Shown in pieces: positions 26,641 through 38,500 of a DNA stretch of 64,000 nucleotides. Numbering within the stretch: the first letter of the stretch is position 1; every line of letters begins with the position of its first letter. The position numbers and the translations under genes were made by a program. This DNA comes from Oreocharis arfaki (taxonomy: Eukaryota; Chordata; Aves; Passeriformes; Paramythiidae), in contig VZRR01011618.1 of assembly GCA_013398015.1 (NCBI GenBank), forward strand, positions 2,359,340 to 2,423,339, written 5' to 3'. Under the pieces are notes generated by a model. It saw only the letters and a program-made list of their open reading frames with translations. It was not told where the DNA came from and searched no databases.

Positions 26641-29600
26641 TTAGTAACAGAAGCACCACAGCCAAGAATCCGAATGTCAGGAAGGCAGAGAAAAGCCAAG
26701 GAGCAGAACTGGGGCTGCCATGAGTTCACAACTTTAAACAAACTTTTTCCCTGGAAGAGAATTAATAATGTGGCCATCCCCACTGTACATACTGTAACTA
26801 TTGCAGGAGTGACACAATGAGGCACATGGGAGGCAAGAGGGTAGTGACTATAGAACAAAATTCAATCTAGTGGCTAATGAATAAAAAGTTCCTTTTATTT
26901 CTCAGTTGTTTTTGGTTCATTAAATTTTCCACAGATTTGCAGAGAAGAAAACGTGATCAATAAACCTTGACAAAAGTGAACATGTGAAAAAGGCGAGAGA
27001 AAGGCACAGGAAGATAAAAGTGATATCCCGATCACAGATTTCAGAGGCAGATGACCAGAGCTCTGGGCTGCTGAATAATCTGAATAGACCATCATTTCTT
27101 TACAGCCTTTTACTTTCTTTTCCCTGACTGTTGGAACTCTTCATTCAATACAATAGTAAATGCACTAAAACTTTTTTTCTTATGCTAATGGTCGAAATCG
27201 GCGCTCACAGTTAAAACACACTTCCCACCAACTTGTTTTCTTAAAAAAAAAAAAAAATTAACCTATTCAAGTTAAACTAAAATGTCAAAGACAGCTTAAG
27301 GCTTACTCTCACCATTCCTCAAAATTAATGGTTTTCTCCCCAGCAGATACAAAAAGAAAAGACTTGAATAAGGATAAAGCTGCAAGACTCTTTTCATATG
27401 AAAAAGAACACTTAGAAAGTAAAAAGAAATACATCCAGTACAAAGATCCTGGTACCTACAGTTCTAATTTGTATTGTTTCCTCTTAGAATATTTATAATT
27501 GCAGAAAGGTGACAGCCAATTGCAAATAATTGTGAAACGATGATAAAAGATTCACCAGTGATTAATGTATTTCGGCAGTCATGCCCATGACGGTATCAGA
27601 AATGCTTCCACTCATTACAATGGGAACCCAAGGGAGGCTATTTTCAACTTTTTTCTAATTTGGGTGTCCACTTCCAGGCACCGAGGCCTCTTTTTCTGTG
27701 GTACTGAATATTCACAAATCCCAAACAATTTTTTACAGCTCTGACCTTCTGAACTAAAGGACAACTTTCCTATTCCCTTTGTGTGACACATTTCAGCTTT
27801 AGTGTATTTGAGTTCACTTTGTTTATAAGAAGTTAAAGGATATGGGGTGTGGTTTTACAGTAGCCAAGAGTAAATGAACAAAAGTTCTGTGGCCTCTCCT
27901 GGACTGCACACATCTAACATGGATCACTCCCAACTGGAACTGGTCTGTAGAAAATTTGACCTGACTACACACTATTTCCATTCCAGTTACTTGTTCACAA
28001 GGGAAACCTGCAATTTTGCCTCTTGAACTATCAAGACTGCCATGCAAGATACAATTCTCATTACTTTCACATCAAACACCAGTTAATTTCTAGAAGATGC
28101 ATATATATGGGATCTGCTGTATACACAGGTCGAGAATTGTGCATATTTCACACATACACACAAACATGTGCACATATATGTAGATATGCACAGGCACACA
28201 TGTATTATCTGCCTTTTTAACACAACGCCTTCTTGCTGTCATTCATACAAGATTCATTCTTTGCTGTTATTTTATTTAGTGTTGTATTAATTTAATTCCC
28301 AAATACCTCCTGTTGTTTTGGTTTTCTTTAAAAGGGTCCTGGCAACAGAGCTGAAGCAAACCCTAAATACCACTTAACGCTTTGTGGCAAGTTGTCCAAA
28401 TGTGCAACTGTTTGAAATATTTACCCAGGTACATAAGGGGGTTGTGCAGCTCTCGAACAATGCCCTGGAATCTTTCCCATCAGTAAGAAAGCGGACAAAA
28501 AGCAGAGGCCGCTTAACCTCAATGCCTTAGCAGCAAGTGAGAAGTGCAAATATTGCATTTCTATAAAGCCCTAGAAGCTTCATAGAAATGGAGTGGCAAC
28601 TAATTAGTTTGATGCTATAGTCACATCTAATGTTCCTAAGTAGCTTCTTTGAAAAAACTCACTGCCTTGAAATCCTTGGCCAGATTATTGAGTGGAGGCT
28701 TTGTGATGGGGCAATAGATAGGTGTTTGCTCCACAAATACATACAGATTTTGGTGACTGCTTACTGAATCCACTGCCTTCACTAATCTGCACTGGAAACT
28801 TCACTATGAACAGAGCACTTCTCAGAGTACAAAAGCATGAAGTATCTGTGTACCTTTCAGACTACAGGGCAAACAACTGGCTTACAGTAGGCCACCAAAA
28901 ACAGGGGCAGGCAGTTAACCAAGTGTCCTCCACACTTGCAAACAGAGAATGAGAATAAAGCAACTGCTATTAGGTCATATGTTCTACCCTATTCTTAAAT
29001 TTTTTAAAAAATGGGTCCAGAGGACTGAAAAATTCAAACGTTCTCAATAGAAATAAAGTATCGGGATCAGGAAAACATATTTTCAAGTCAGACAAAACTG
29101 TAGCGATCACATAACCCCAGCGAGTATACAGCTGATCACACAGCCCCAGAGCCTGTGCAGCTTCTATGCAACTGTGCCACTGAAAGGGAAGTTGTGGTAT
29201 AAACCTGTAAGATCATCAGAATCACAAAAAGCCTAATCAAAAATGGTTCTTTGACATAAAAGTTTAAACTGGTTTTCAAAACAATGACAAAAGTACTGCT
29301 CATTATATATATGCAGCCAGAAGGCTGTCTTTTCTAAATGTGACTTCAGTGTGACATTTGGGAATGCAAGCTGCTATGAATTGGATGTCCGAGGTCAAGT
29401 TCTGTTCTCTTTTATCCAAGTATAACCTGGAGCAGTTTCAATGAAATTATTCTAGATTTATATTGATGTATGCATCAAGTTCAAATTCTTCTATGGCTCT
29501 AATTTTTCTCTAATTGAACGACCTAACGCAAATAGTATTTGTCCATCTGTATACATCCCCTTTGACACACTGGAGAAAAAAAGACAGACATTGAAAGGAA

Positions 29601-30475
29601 GTTGGAAACAGTCCTAGAGATCTGTTTTCCTTTGAAGAACAGCAGTTGCATTTCTGGGCACTTCAAAGTCACATACTTTAAGCCATAACAACATTCGAGA
29701 TGAAGTGAATCTTACCTCAACTTGCTTTAAAGATCAACTCTTCCACGAACACACAGCAGAGGTTGGATATACACATACCCATAGATTAACAAGTTCATCT
29801 TCAGTGAATCAGGCACTTTTCAGTGCTACAGATAGGTCATGCTTTCAATCAAATTACAAATTTCCAAGAGTTGTTTACAGTGGAAAAACCATAATGAATT
29901 TCATTTGCTTCTTAAAAGTTGTCAGTTTTGCAATAACATTCAATACGACATTTTTATTGCAATTCAAAGTTTGACAGGTGTCAACATTTCCTGACGTTCC
30001 AGCCAAAATACAAATTACCATATCCACCCATCAGAAAAGTTGAACCAAACCAATTCACCAACTGTAGTTGCTGGATGCAGCAATTATCAGGCATTTCAAA
30101 CATCCCAGCAGCATAAATAATTATTTAATTATTTATCAACATCCTCTTTTCCAGGCGAATGTAGTTTCTTTTCTAACGAAGTTAAGTGTATTAGGTTTAG
30201 AACTAAAAAAACACCAAAACAAAACCAAAAAAAGACCTCCAAAGTTTTTCTTAAAACGAGGTAGCTAGAACAAACAGATAAAATCAGCAAGTCTTATAAC
30301 AAATCAGTCTATTCCACTTGTGTGTATTTTGAATTTCATGGCTTATTTACTTAACTTTTTTGGCACCAACTCCACAGCACATGCCAATACAATATTTGTT
30401 TAAATGCTGTTTTATGCACATGGTAGTCAAACGCTTACTTTCAAATTCTTGTACATCCCAAGAGCCTCAGTTGTT
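26641..30475. other. Noncoding sequence upstream edge of the CpG island
   Basis: No exon is recognised. An A-run lies at 27243-27257 and a CA-rich low-complexity tract at 28148-28205. If the CpG island drives a minus-strand transcript, this stretch would lie in its first intron. Confidence 0.45.
28148..28205 (+). repeat. Imperfect CA-rich microsatellite
   Basis: Interrupted CA/CACA units with TATATG interruptions, read directly. Confidence 0.7.
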
Positions 30476-30476
30476 T

Positions 30477-30498
30477 AAAAAAAAAAAGGGGGGGGGGG
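30477..30498 (+). repeat. Adjoining A(11) and G(11) homopolymers
   Basis: Eleven A are followed directly by eleven G and then by further G-rich sequence. Such a tract is prone to slippage and sequencing error, and the G-rich strand could form a quadruplex together with the G runs that follow at 30500-30520. Confidence 0.85.
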
Positions 30499-30845
30499 AG
30501 GGATGGGCAGGGGGTGGACAAGGTTTTACAACTAGTGCCTTTATCTGTGGCTGTAAAAATATAAACACGATACGCCAATAAAAATGCTAATTTCTGTACG
30601 CACGAACTTTTCCAGCACCTGGGGCAGCATGAAATGCGAGGGCAGCTATAGAAAGACACAAGTTTCTCTGGGCCGGCCGGCGGTGACCCCCCCACGCCTG
30701 GACATTTGGCCACCCGGACCATGTACCGGCGGGGCGGGGGGGGNGGCCCCGCGGAGGGAGAACCGCTCTGCGCGCACCGCAGCGCGCCCGCGGCTAAGCC
30801 GCAGCCCCGGCCCGGGAAGTTTTGAAGCCCAGGCTGCAGGTTAGG

Positions 30846-30869
30846 TAAATGAATAAATAAATAAATAAG
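30846..30869 (+). repeat. (AAAT)n microsatellite inside the CpG island
   Basis: Runs of AAAT units follow TTAGGT and are read directly. Confidence 0.85.
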
Positions 30870-31447
30870 CCCGTAAACCTCGGAAAAGCCGGCAGCAGGA
30901 CCACCGATAAATCATCCTAAGCCTCCGCGCTGGAAAAGTCAGGTTTCCCAGGAAATGATGGCAATCACTTGAGGCAGAAAAGGCATCTAGATGAGCCCAT
31001 CTCCCTCCCCTCCTCCCTGATTGTTTTAAAGCCACCGAGTCCGGGAGAAAAACTCTCAACTCTCTAAGTCCTTAATAGGATTGGAGTCCGGGTCTCTCCA
31101 AGCCGCTCCTCATCACACAGGGATCAAGTTGCAGCAGGGAATTTTTTAAATTCCTCAGCAAATATACTTGTCGAAAGATTGCCCCTCCCGGATGGGGGGA
31201 AGACAAGGAGGCGAGGGGGCAACTTCATTTTTCTTCTGAAAAAAAGAGACAAACTCAATGCTGGCTGTGGGGAGCCGTGTCCCTCCGGGACCCAGGGCAA
31301 GGCGGTCCCGGCAGCAGCCCGGGGCTGGGACTGTCACCGCAGCCCCCGGGAAAAACAATGGCCATGGAGGCACGGTCCCGGAGGGGTCTGGACGGGGAAA
31401 GGGGGGCACACACCCGACACACGCGCGGCCCCGTCCTCCCCGCTCAC

Positions 31448-31984
31448 CTGCGAGGTTGGGGGGGGCACACGGGACGGGCCCCCCTCGGGCACGCGCTGCG
31501 AGGAGAGACCCTCACCAAATTTGTACCGTCCCTCACACACACCCCCCCACCGGCGCAGGGCAGCTCCAACCAAAGCGGGAGACGAAGAGGGGAAAAAAAG
31601 AATAAAAAGCACAATGAAAAGACACAATAAGCATCAACTTTACCCAAAAAGCGGAGCAGCAAGTTTTCAGCAGACGAGCGGTTGCCGCGGAGCAGCGCTG
31701 CTCCTCCGGACCCCCATCATAAACTTGGGGGAGGGGGGCGTGGGAGGGACTTTCGCTCCGTCCTTCCCTTTTGTGCCTCTCCCCCGCTCCGCTCCGCTCC
31801 TCGCCAAAAGCTGCCGCGGATCCCGGCGGCGGCGCGGTGTTCTCGGGGTTGCAGCCGCGGAGCAGCTCCGCGGAGGCGGGCAGGCAGGCAGGGAGGGAGG
31901 GAGGGCTGTGGAGGGCCGGGGGCGGCGTGCAGAGGTGCGGGGCGCTGCGGGGCAGCTCCTGCTGCCCATCCGCCCGCCGGCGGG
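31448..31984 (-). other. Candidate first exon of an unidentified minus-strand gene
   Basis: The proposed exon starts about 25-30 bases downstream of a minus-strand TATATAAAG box and ends at a strong donor, CAG|GTGAGC, with the intron starting at 31447. An alternative donor, TTTG|GTGAGG, would end the exon at 31516. If the transcript starts near 31984, the first ATG (31969) lies very close to the cap and its frame closes at 31667. I see no recognisable protein domain, so most of this exon is probably 5' untranslated or belongs to a noncoding RNA. The remaining exons would lie at lower coordinates; none is recognisable in the 31 kb available. What is seen: donor and TATA motifs in a CpG island. 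What is inferred: that they are used together. Confidence 0.3.
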
Positions 31985-32008
31985 ACACGGCGCGCAGACG
32001 TACGCGTA

Positions 32009-32017
32009 CTTTATATA
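32009..32017 (-). promoter_or_regulatory. TATA box, minus strand
   Basis: The minus strand reads TATATAAAG, an exact match to the TATAWAAR consensus. It is embedded in the CpG island and would place a start site near 31980-31986. The adjoining plus-strand CA-rich sequence (about 32030-32050) means a chance match in low-complexity DNA cannot be excluded. Confidence 0.45.
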
Positions 32018-32699
32018 TGTAATAGAAATACACACACATGCACACACACGATGGATGAAGTTGAGCAGCCTGCAGGAAGACGCTGGAGCGCTTTCAAGCC
32101 CTGACACAAGAGGAAAACTGGCTCTAGGGTCTGTTTTTTCTTCCACCCGCCCTTTAAATAAAACAGGGACATCTAAACCTTCCCACCCTTTCGGCGCGGG
32201 AGCAGCGCATCGCTCCGGATCTTCTCTCTCCTCCCCCCAGCCCCTTTCATCCCGGATCGCCCCCTCGCCTCGGCGAACCGCACCATTTTGGGTGCGGGGC
32301 TTTCTGAGGGGCGCGGTGCGATCCGCTCCGCCAGCCCGACCCCGCCGCGCCGCTCGGGAGCGCCGGGAGCCCCCGCACACCCCGCTCAGCTGGAGCGCAT
32401 CTGCAGCGAACCCACACAAATCCCCCTTCCTCGGGGAAAGCCGCCCCCCGAGCAGCAGAAGTTTGGCCTGTGCAGATTCGCTCGCGCAGAGGCGGGGATG
32501 GAGCTGGGGGTGGTTTTCCTCCAACTTTGGTGGTTGCTTTTCCCCGAGAGTTTGCGCGACTTTCCAAGCCCCCGCCCCAGCAGAGCTGGAGCAGCAGAGC
32601 TCCGCGGAAGATCTCCGCGCACGGGCGGCTTTACCCGCCAGGAACATCTAGTGGGAGAAAAGCATTCATTAAAGACTCTCCCCTAAACGCGATAAGCAG

Positions 32700-32708
32700 C
32701 CTTACCGG
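32700..32708 (-). promoter_or_regulatory. Candidate splice donor at the upstream edge of the CpG island
   Basis: The minus strand reads CCG|GTAAGG with the intron starting at 32705. It could end an alternative, more upstream first exon beginning near 32.83 kb or beyond. It is a moderate match to the donor consensus, with C instead of A at -2. Confidence 0.3.
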
Positions 32709-33047
32709 AGCACGATAATCTAGTTTAATCCTCGTGTTTCGGGACCGAGGCTACGAGGAGGGGAGAAAGGATCTCCAAAAAGCGCCCCGCTCCTACCCCG
32801 AATATCTTTGCTTTTGCTCCGATCTACATTAAACAGCAGTACCAGTGAGAAACGCAGCAGCCTGAACTTGGACTTTGGCCAGGCTGGGCTTGTTATTTGA
32901 TTTGTTTTGATTTCTTTGGCTATGGAATTTATCAAAAGTTTAAAATACAACCAGATGCTGTTGGGAAGGGTCACGGCGCTGTACCCCAGAGCAAGCTCAA
33001 ACTCGCCGTATCATCAGGGTATCTGACTCCGGCAGGATTATGGCCAG

Positions 33048-33059
33048 TACCATGGCAAC
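33048..33059 (+). promoter_or_regulatory. RFX/X-box-like site
   Basis: The sequence GTACCATGGCAAC contains a perfect right half-site (CATGGCAAC) of the RFX dimer consensus and a degenerate left half. It lies about 220 bases outside the CpG island. RFX factors bind such sites, often at ciliary genes. Use is not shown. Confidence 0.25.
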
Positions 33060-33302
33060 CGCATGCCACATCAGCCCCCAGCTTCACTTTCAGTCCCTTG
33101 GGCAGTGTTAACATTTGCCAGCGGATTTGCCCGACACGCAGCCCAGGTCCGGGCAAGTGGAAAATGAGCACAAACCACTCAGAAACCTTCCTCTTCTAGC
33201 CTGTGCAAAGCAACCTGACTGGACTGGTCCATACTACAGTTTTAATCCTAAAAACCAGCTTCCAATTTGAGTGCCTTCTGTCTGAAATTTTGCACGCATA
33301 CA

Positions 33303-33394
33303 CTTCTTTCTTTTCTTTTTTTGTCTTTTGTTTTTTTNTTGCTTTTCTTTTTTTCTTCTTTTTTTTTTTTTTTTTAAAATTTTTTTCTTTCTTC
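33303..33394 (+). repeat. Long T-rich pyrimidine tract with an ambiguous base
   Basis: About 90 bases of T with scattered C or G, including T-runs up to about 15, and an N at 33338. It may be the antisense of a poly(A) tail or a simple low-complexity tract; no retrocopy is recognised beside it. Confidence 0.8.
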
Positions 33395-35449
33395 GGTGGC
33401 TTTAGAAGGCTGGTATTTGAGGGTGACAACTGACTCCCCATGCACTCCCAAATTTCATTTATTCAATTCAGATAAACTGGGAAGGATTGTGAGACAACAG
33501 GTTATTTTGCCAACCACCAAATGGGGGGGGTCAAAGTCTTGCATTAATATGCACTCACTGTTTTATCCAAAGAAATTCCCTCATCTCTCCATGGTACACA
33601 TGCAGTGCTGGCACAGCAGCACAACACTACCCCTTCCAAGTGGATAATTTTGTGCTGAGAGGAGTTTCATGGCACCTAGTACTGATGAGCACCATGCAAG
33701 AGAGCAGGGGCTTTGGTTACCAAAAGTCAGATCAAAAAAGGTCTTTGATCTCCAAAAAACAAAGCCCACTTTTATTCCCAGGTTACTTTACTTGGGAAAG
33801 ATGACCCGGCAGCTTAGGAGATAGGTTAGAATAAGGGGGTTTTGGATGGATCAAAAGGACAGGCTGGCAAAACATTAACACCAGGTATGTTCTAAATTCT
33901 TGCTGCACAGTAATAAACGTGTACATCCAAACTGTTGGCCAAGAACATACTTAAAATCAAAAGAAGGAAGAATTAAAGGATTAATTCAGAGTTGTGTAAA
34001 GAAAGACAGTTTTCCCTTCTAGAATTCTCACATGTCAATCCTTCAGAATATGGAGATTTTTAAGCCTGAATGGAAACTCCTCCTTTTTGTGTGAAGGATG
34101 ACGGCTGGTGACGGCTGGAGTTTTTTGAGAACTTTGAGTCGGCTTTTTACATTATCTGCCTGCTGTAGCTCATCTATCCTTCCCTCTCCTGCTCTGCTCA
34201 TTGAACTGCCCTCTCTTAATCTTCATAGGTGTCCGAGATTAAATAGACGACAGAATGACTGACATTTGGTACACATAAAAGAACCAAAATATGAACAACG
34301 GGTCAAAGTGCAAACCTTCCCTCTGCTCTTCCCTCCTGCTCCTGTACAACTCGATAGGGATGAAACCAAGTAGGGATGTAAAGATATATGACAACGTGCA
34401 CTTACTGTATCTTGCTGTAGCATGATCATGTGGATATAGAAGATGTATTCCAAAATGTTCAGGACTAAGGAAAGAGAGCTTTTTAATCACAATTTAAAGA
34501 AAAAACCTCTCACAATGATAAAAGATTGTCCTACCACCGGGTCCAGGATTGCTAATCTGGGATCTGTCCCAATTCTGTTAGGTCAATGGAAAGAACCTGG
34601 AAGTTAGACTAGCCTCAAAAGGCACAAATTTGGCTGTTAAAATGTTTGATGTAGTTCTGAAAAAGGACGGTAATTCTTTATTAAAGTACATCTTAAAAGA
34701 AAATTGTTGAAAAATCAGTGGGGAATACTCCATTCTGTTCTATAAAATTTATTTCTATAAATCTTCATAAATCCTTATGATAAATTAAAAGGCCCATTTG
34801 AGTATTCCAAAGGATACTCACAGGTAGAAGCTACCAGGAAAAAAAAAATCACATTTAAATATGCTTCTCTTTTATAATGTAGAAAATAATTACATGTGGG
34901 ATGATCACTAGGAGATAGAAGCCTAAAACCATGTTGCATGTAACTCATATCTTTATGATGTCTGGTTTAGTCCAAGTGGGAAGTAGTACATGATCAGTTC
35001 TGCCCTGATTTAAACAGCTGTACCAGCTCTGGGGTCAATGAAGTTGCACTGAACCTGAATGCACCTCGTATCTATCGAATGTAATTAATCACAATGATAT
35101 TTAACGAATTAACAATGTCATGTGCAATGCTGGCTCAGAATTTTGCTAAGAGAATGAGAAAGATTTTTTGGCACAGTAAATTCCTCTCTTTTTTTAAAGT
35201 CGCCCTGTTACCTGGGGGAAATCGTAATTGTGGGTAGATGGTGAGACAATACTCATGGGGATGATATGCAGCTCTGATTCCTATCTGCCTCCATGTATGT
35301 GTTGTCTCTTGTTTGAAGCTTCACTGTTAACTTTCTCAAGGCAGGTGCCATCTTCCTGCATTCTACATTTTGATTAAGCCTTATTTTATTTTTCCTCTCT
35401 CCACAGTATATTCAAATTATAACTTCAATGATAATTTCCTGATAGTCGC

Positions 35450-35520
35450 TGCTTTGGTTTTGTTTGGTTGGTTAGTTGGTTTTGGGTTTGGTTTGGTTGG
35501 GGGAGGAATTGGGAGGTTTT
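35450..35520 (+). repeat. G/T-rich low-complexity tract
   Basis: Irregular GTTTG, GGTT and TTTGG units over about 70 bases, strongly strand-asymmetric, ending in GGGGGAGG. Confidence 0.75.
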
Positions 35521-38500
35521 TTTCTGCATTGGAAGGATCCATTTTTGCCAGGTTTAATCTATATTGGATCATGAATATTGAACCAATGCCATAAACTCTT
35601 CTCAGAGTTTTCCGTGTTTACGCAAGGATACTTCTATGCTACATCATCAAAGAAGGTGGTACTTTTATTTACTGCAAAACTGGCCTGGAAGCCTGCCTGT
35701 CATTACAGAGACCATGCAAGATATTACTCAACTTCAAATGAAGTGCCCTTCTAAAACAAGACCTTATTTACATGACTATATACACTGAAATTTCCGCTTG
35801 TAAAATGATAAGGAAACTATTGAACAGGCATCCACTATGTACTGGGATACACACACCATCCTTACCTGCCTTAGCAGAAGGACAGAAGCTTCTTCAAAGT
35901 GCACAGAGCCCCTCATGCCTGCGTGGTTCTCAAGAAGTGCTGCACTTGTGGCTGCTCTTGCCAGACCCAGCCTGTTGCCGCATGGTGAGAGGTCCCTTCC
36001 CACTCAGGTCTGAAAAAGGAAGCACAATTTGCTCTGAGACTGGCAGCTCCAAGCTCAAACTACGGAAGGTTTAATATGAAAAGCACAGGGATAAGTTATG
36101 CCTCTTGCAGTGTTTCCAGCTGCAGAAAAGCAGCAGTGCATTGTGCTTATGTGGGGAAAGAAAAACAAGTGACCCTGCAGAAGCACTGTTCTTTGGCATA
36201 AATTTGAAAACAAAATGCTCAGCTTTTGAGGGATAGTCTTTTCTCATAATCCTTTGCAGTTTCTCATTCTTTATTCCTCTCCTCACTGTCTCTCTTAACT
36301 GCAGCCCCCTCTGCCAGCCAGGAGATGGGCTACAGGGCTCTACCTGCCTGGGGGGTTGAGAAGGGAGCAGGGCAGCACAGCAGCCTCGAAGGGTTCCTTT
36401 GGGATTCATCTGGCCCGAGCAAAACGCTCGATTTGACCCAGATAACAATTCTCTTGCCCAGAGTTGATTGGGTTACTTGAAATCTGTTGTCTGCTTACAG
36501 GGAGGAGAACAGAGCAGGCACAGGAATGCACAGAATAGTAACTGGGATACCTGTAAATGGCATCGTGTGAAGACCTGCACACAACTGGAACTGGCAATCA
36601 ACAGAAGGCAAACTCGGACATTGATATGAAGTCAATGAGATTTGTTGGAAGCTATATTTATATTTCATGAGGGAAAACTAACAAGAAGACTTTTCATTCT
36701 ACTCCAGGAAGAGAAAATTTGTTAGGTTTTGCAGAAAAATAGAAATCCTTGTCAGTACAAAATGTATAACCTGGTGCTGTACACATTATACCATATTGCA
36801 TACACACAGTATATATATCTACTGATGAATAATTTGCACTGATTTGTCCTGATGTTGGACTGCTGAAGCATTATCTACTGTGGCCAGTGTCTGTAAGAAA
36901 AGTTTGTGCTTTCCTCCAACCAAAAAACTTTATCCATTTAAACTTTGTAGTTCTATAAGCATTAATTAGGATCTCCAATGCTTATCTAATCCAAGGCCAG
37001 ATAAAGAATCCCTGATACAGCTGGAAAGGAAATCCCAACTCATAGACCCAAATTCAGGCTACTAGATAATGCTGTCTCCCAAAGAAATCCTTGCCAGAGC
37101 TCAGTTTGCTTTATTCTGCCCTGACTTTAAGGGTATATAAAGCATTCAAAATGATCTCATCTTACTTGCTTTTGTAAATATTTTTTTTTAAGTCTTTTGG
37201 AGTAATTACAGATCTTCCATGCTGCACGGCATTTCAGCAAAAGCATGAACTCTTGTGCTAGTCCTTGTTATAGAAGGCTTTAAAAGAATAAAAGGATTAG
37301 AAATAAGAATATGATCATATCATTGACATCTCAGAGTTCTTGTGTACTGAGGGCCCCTTTCTCCAGGTAACACCTCCAGAGTTTGCAGAACAACAGCCAA
37401 AGTTGTATAAATAGTTAGGGTTTTGGAAAGGGCTCCAATTTTTCAGTACTCAGATTTGCAGGGTAGCCTGCCTTCTTCGAAAATGAGTTGCCTGTGAGTT
37501 AAGTCAAGCATCCAAAATACCCATCCTTTACTGTAAATCTTGACTAACATCTAACAATGATGAGCAAAGAATGTGGACACAGATATATGAAACTGCTAGC
37601 TGAACAGCAGGAGGTGTCTGAAAACTCAATCAAGCCAATGTGAATTTCCATTACATTTGTTGAACAAATGAGTGACACAAACATCTGGAATCAGAAGGAC
37701 CCCAAATCCCAAATGATAGCACTCTTATGTACTGCCCACAGAGGTCCAGCCTGGTTTTGCTGAAGAGACAAGGAACATTTGCAATCATACCTAATATATT
37801 TCAAATTGGTTATATTGTTTATAGATTGCTTATGTCAAAACTGGTGAATTCTCTGGTGTGCTTTAGGATTTATGCATTCTAGTTCTTTGAAAGGTTTGTT
37901 CTTATTTGTTGCTACCTGCAAAAATATATATCTTGGCCCCAATTCACAGTGGAACAATGTTAGGTCATTATTCCTTGAATTGTTAGGCTGTAAAGAAGCA
38001 ATTTCTCACTAACCTGTGACACAGGAAATTGTGATTCTGATGTCAGGTCATTGTTGGAGTTCCTTTTACAACAATCTGTTTTTCTGTCAGCAAATGACAT
38101 TTATGTATTATTTCTAGAAAGTGTAGGCTTCAGTATTTCTGTATGTATACATTCAATATTTCTCTTCTGCCTCTTATTCTGCATAGCTGGGAGTTTTAAT
38201 GTATGATTCAACTGATAAATAAATATATTTTGATTGATAGTGCAAATACCTGGCAGCTGAAACTAGTGCTATCTCAAACTGCTTCTCAGAATAGTTGAGT
38301 TTCCTGCTTTTGTTTTCACTGCTATTTCTTTCATGAAGCACTGCAATGAATGATTAATGCTTGGATACCCCTTTTCTCTGGATTTGCTGCTGAACTTAAT
38401 GTGTTACTTTGTGCTCTGCATGGAGGGAACACAACCCAAACTGCCACCGTGGCAAGATTCTATACCCTATTTAATTGGGCTTGGTGTTAGGAACCACAGT

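Larger units (their letters stand above)
30660..32830. promoter_or_regulatory. CpG island (about 2.2 kb), promoter type
   Basis: CG dinucleotides and G+C rise sharply from about 30660, starting with GGCCGGCCGGCGG, and fall again after about 32830. The flanks have few CG. A GC-box (GGGGCGGGG) lies at 30731-30739, and GC-rich blocks continue through 31250-32640. Unmethylated CpG islands in vertebrates usually mark transcription start regions. Within the island the minus strand offers a TATA box and several splice donors, while the plus strand offers no strong donor, so I favour minus-strand transcription. Bidirectional use is possible. The short AAAT repeat at 30846-30869 and an ambiguous base at 30744 interrupt the island. 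Confidence 0.85.
32831..35449. other. Noncoding sequence beside the CpG island
   Basis: No exon is recognised. It holds a pyrimidine tract at 33303-33394 and an RFX-like site at 33048-33059, listed separately. The remainder is AT-rich unique-looking sequence. Confidence 0.5.

Noticed and set aside
30443..30556. Minus-strand exon between an acceptor-like TTTTTACAG and a donor-like AAA|GTAAGC
   Set aside because: The interval contains 11-base C and T homopolymers on that strand and no plausible coding frame.
31179..32651. 490-codon plus-strand frame as a real protein gene
   Set aside because: It starts at TTG, has low-complexity Arg/Pro/Ser/Gly composition, lies in GC-rich DNA where stops are rare, and the opposite strand is similarly open.
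35450..35520. Telomere-like repeat
   Set aside because: The GT-rich units are irregular and do not form TTAGGG repeats.
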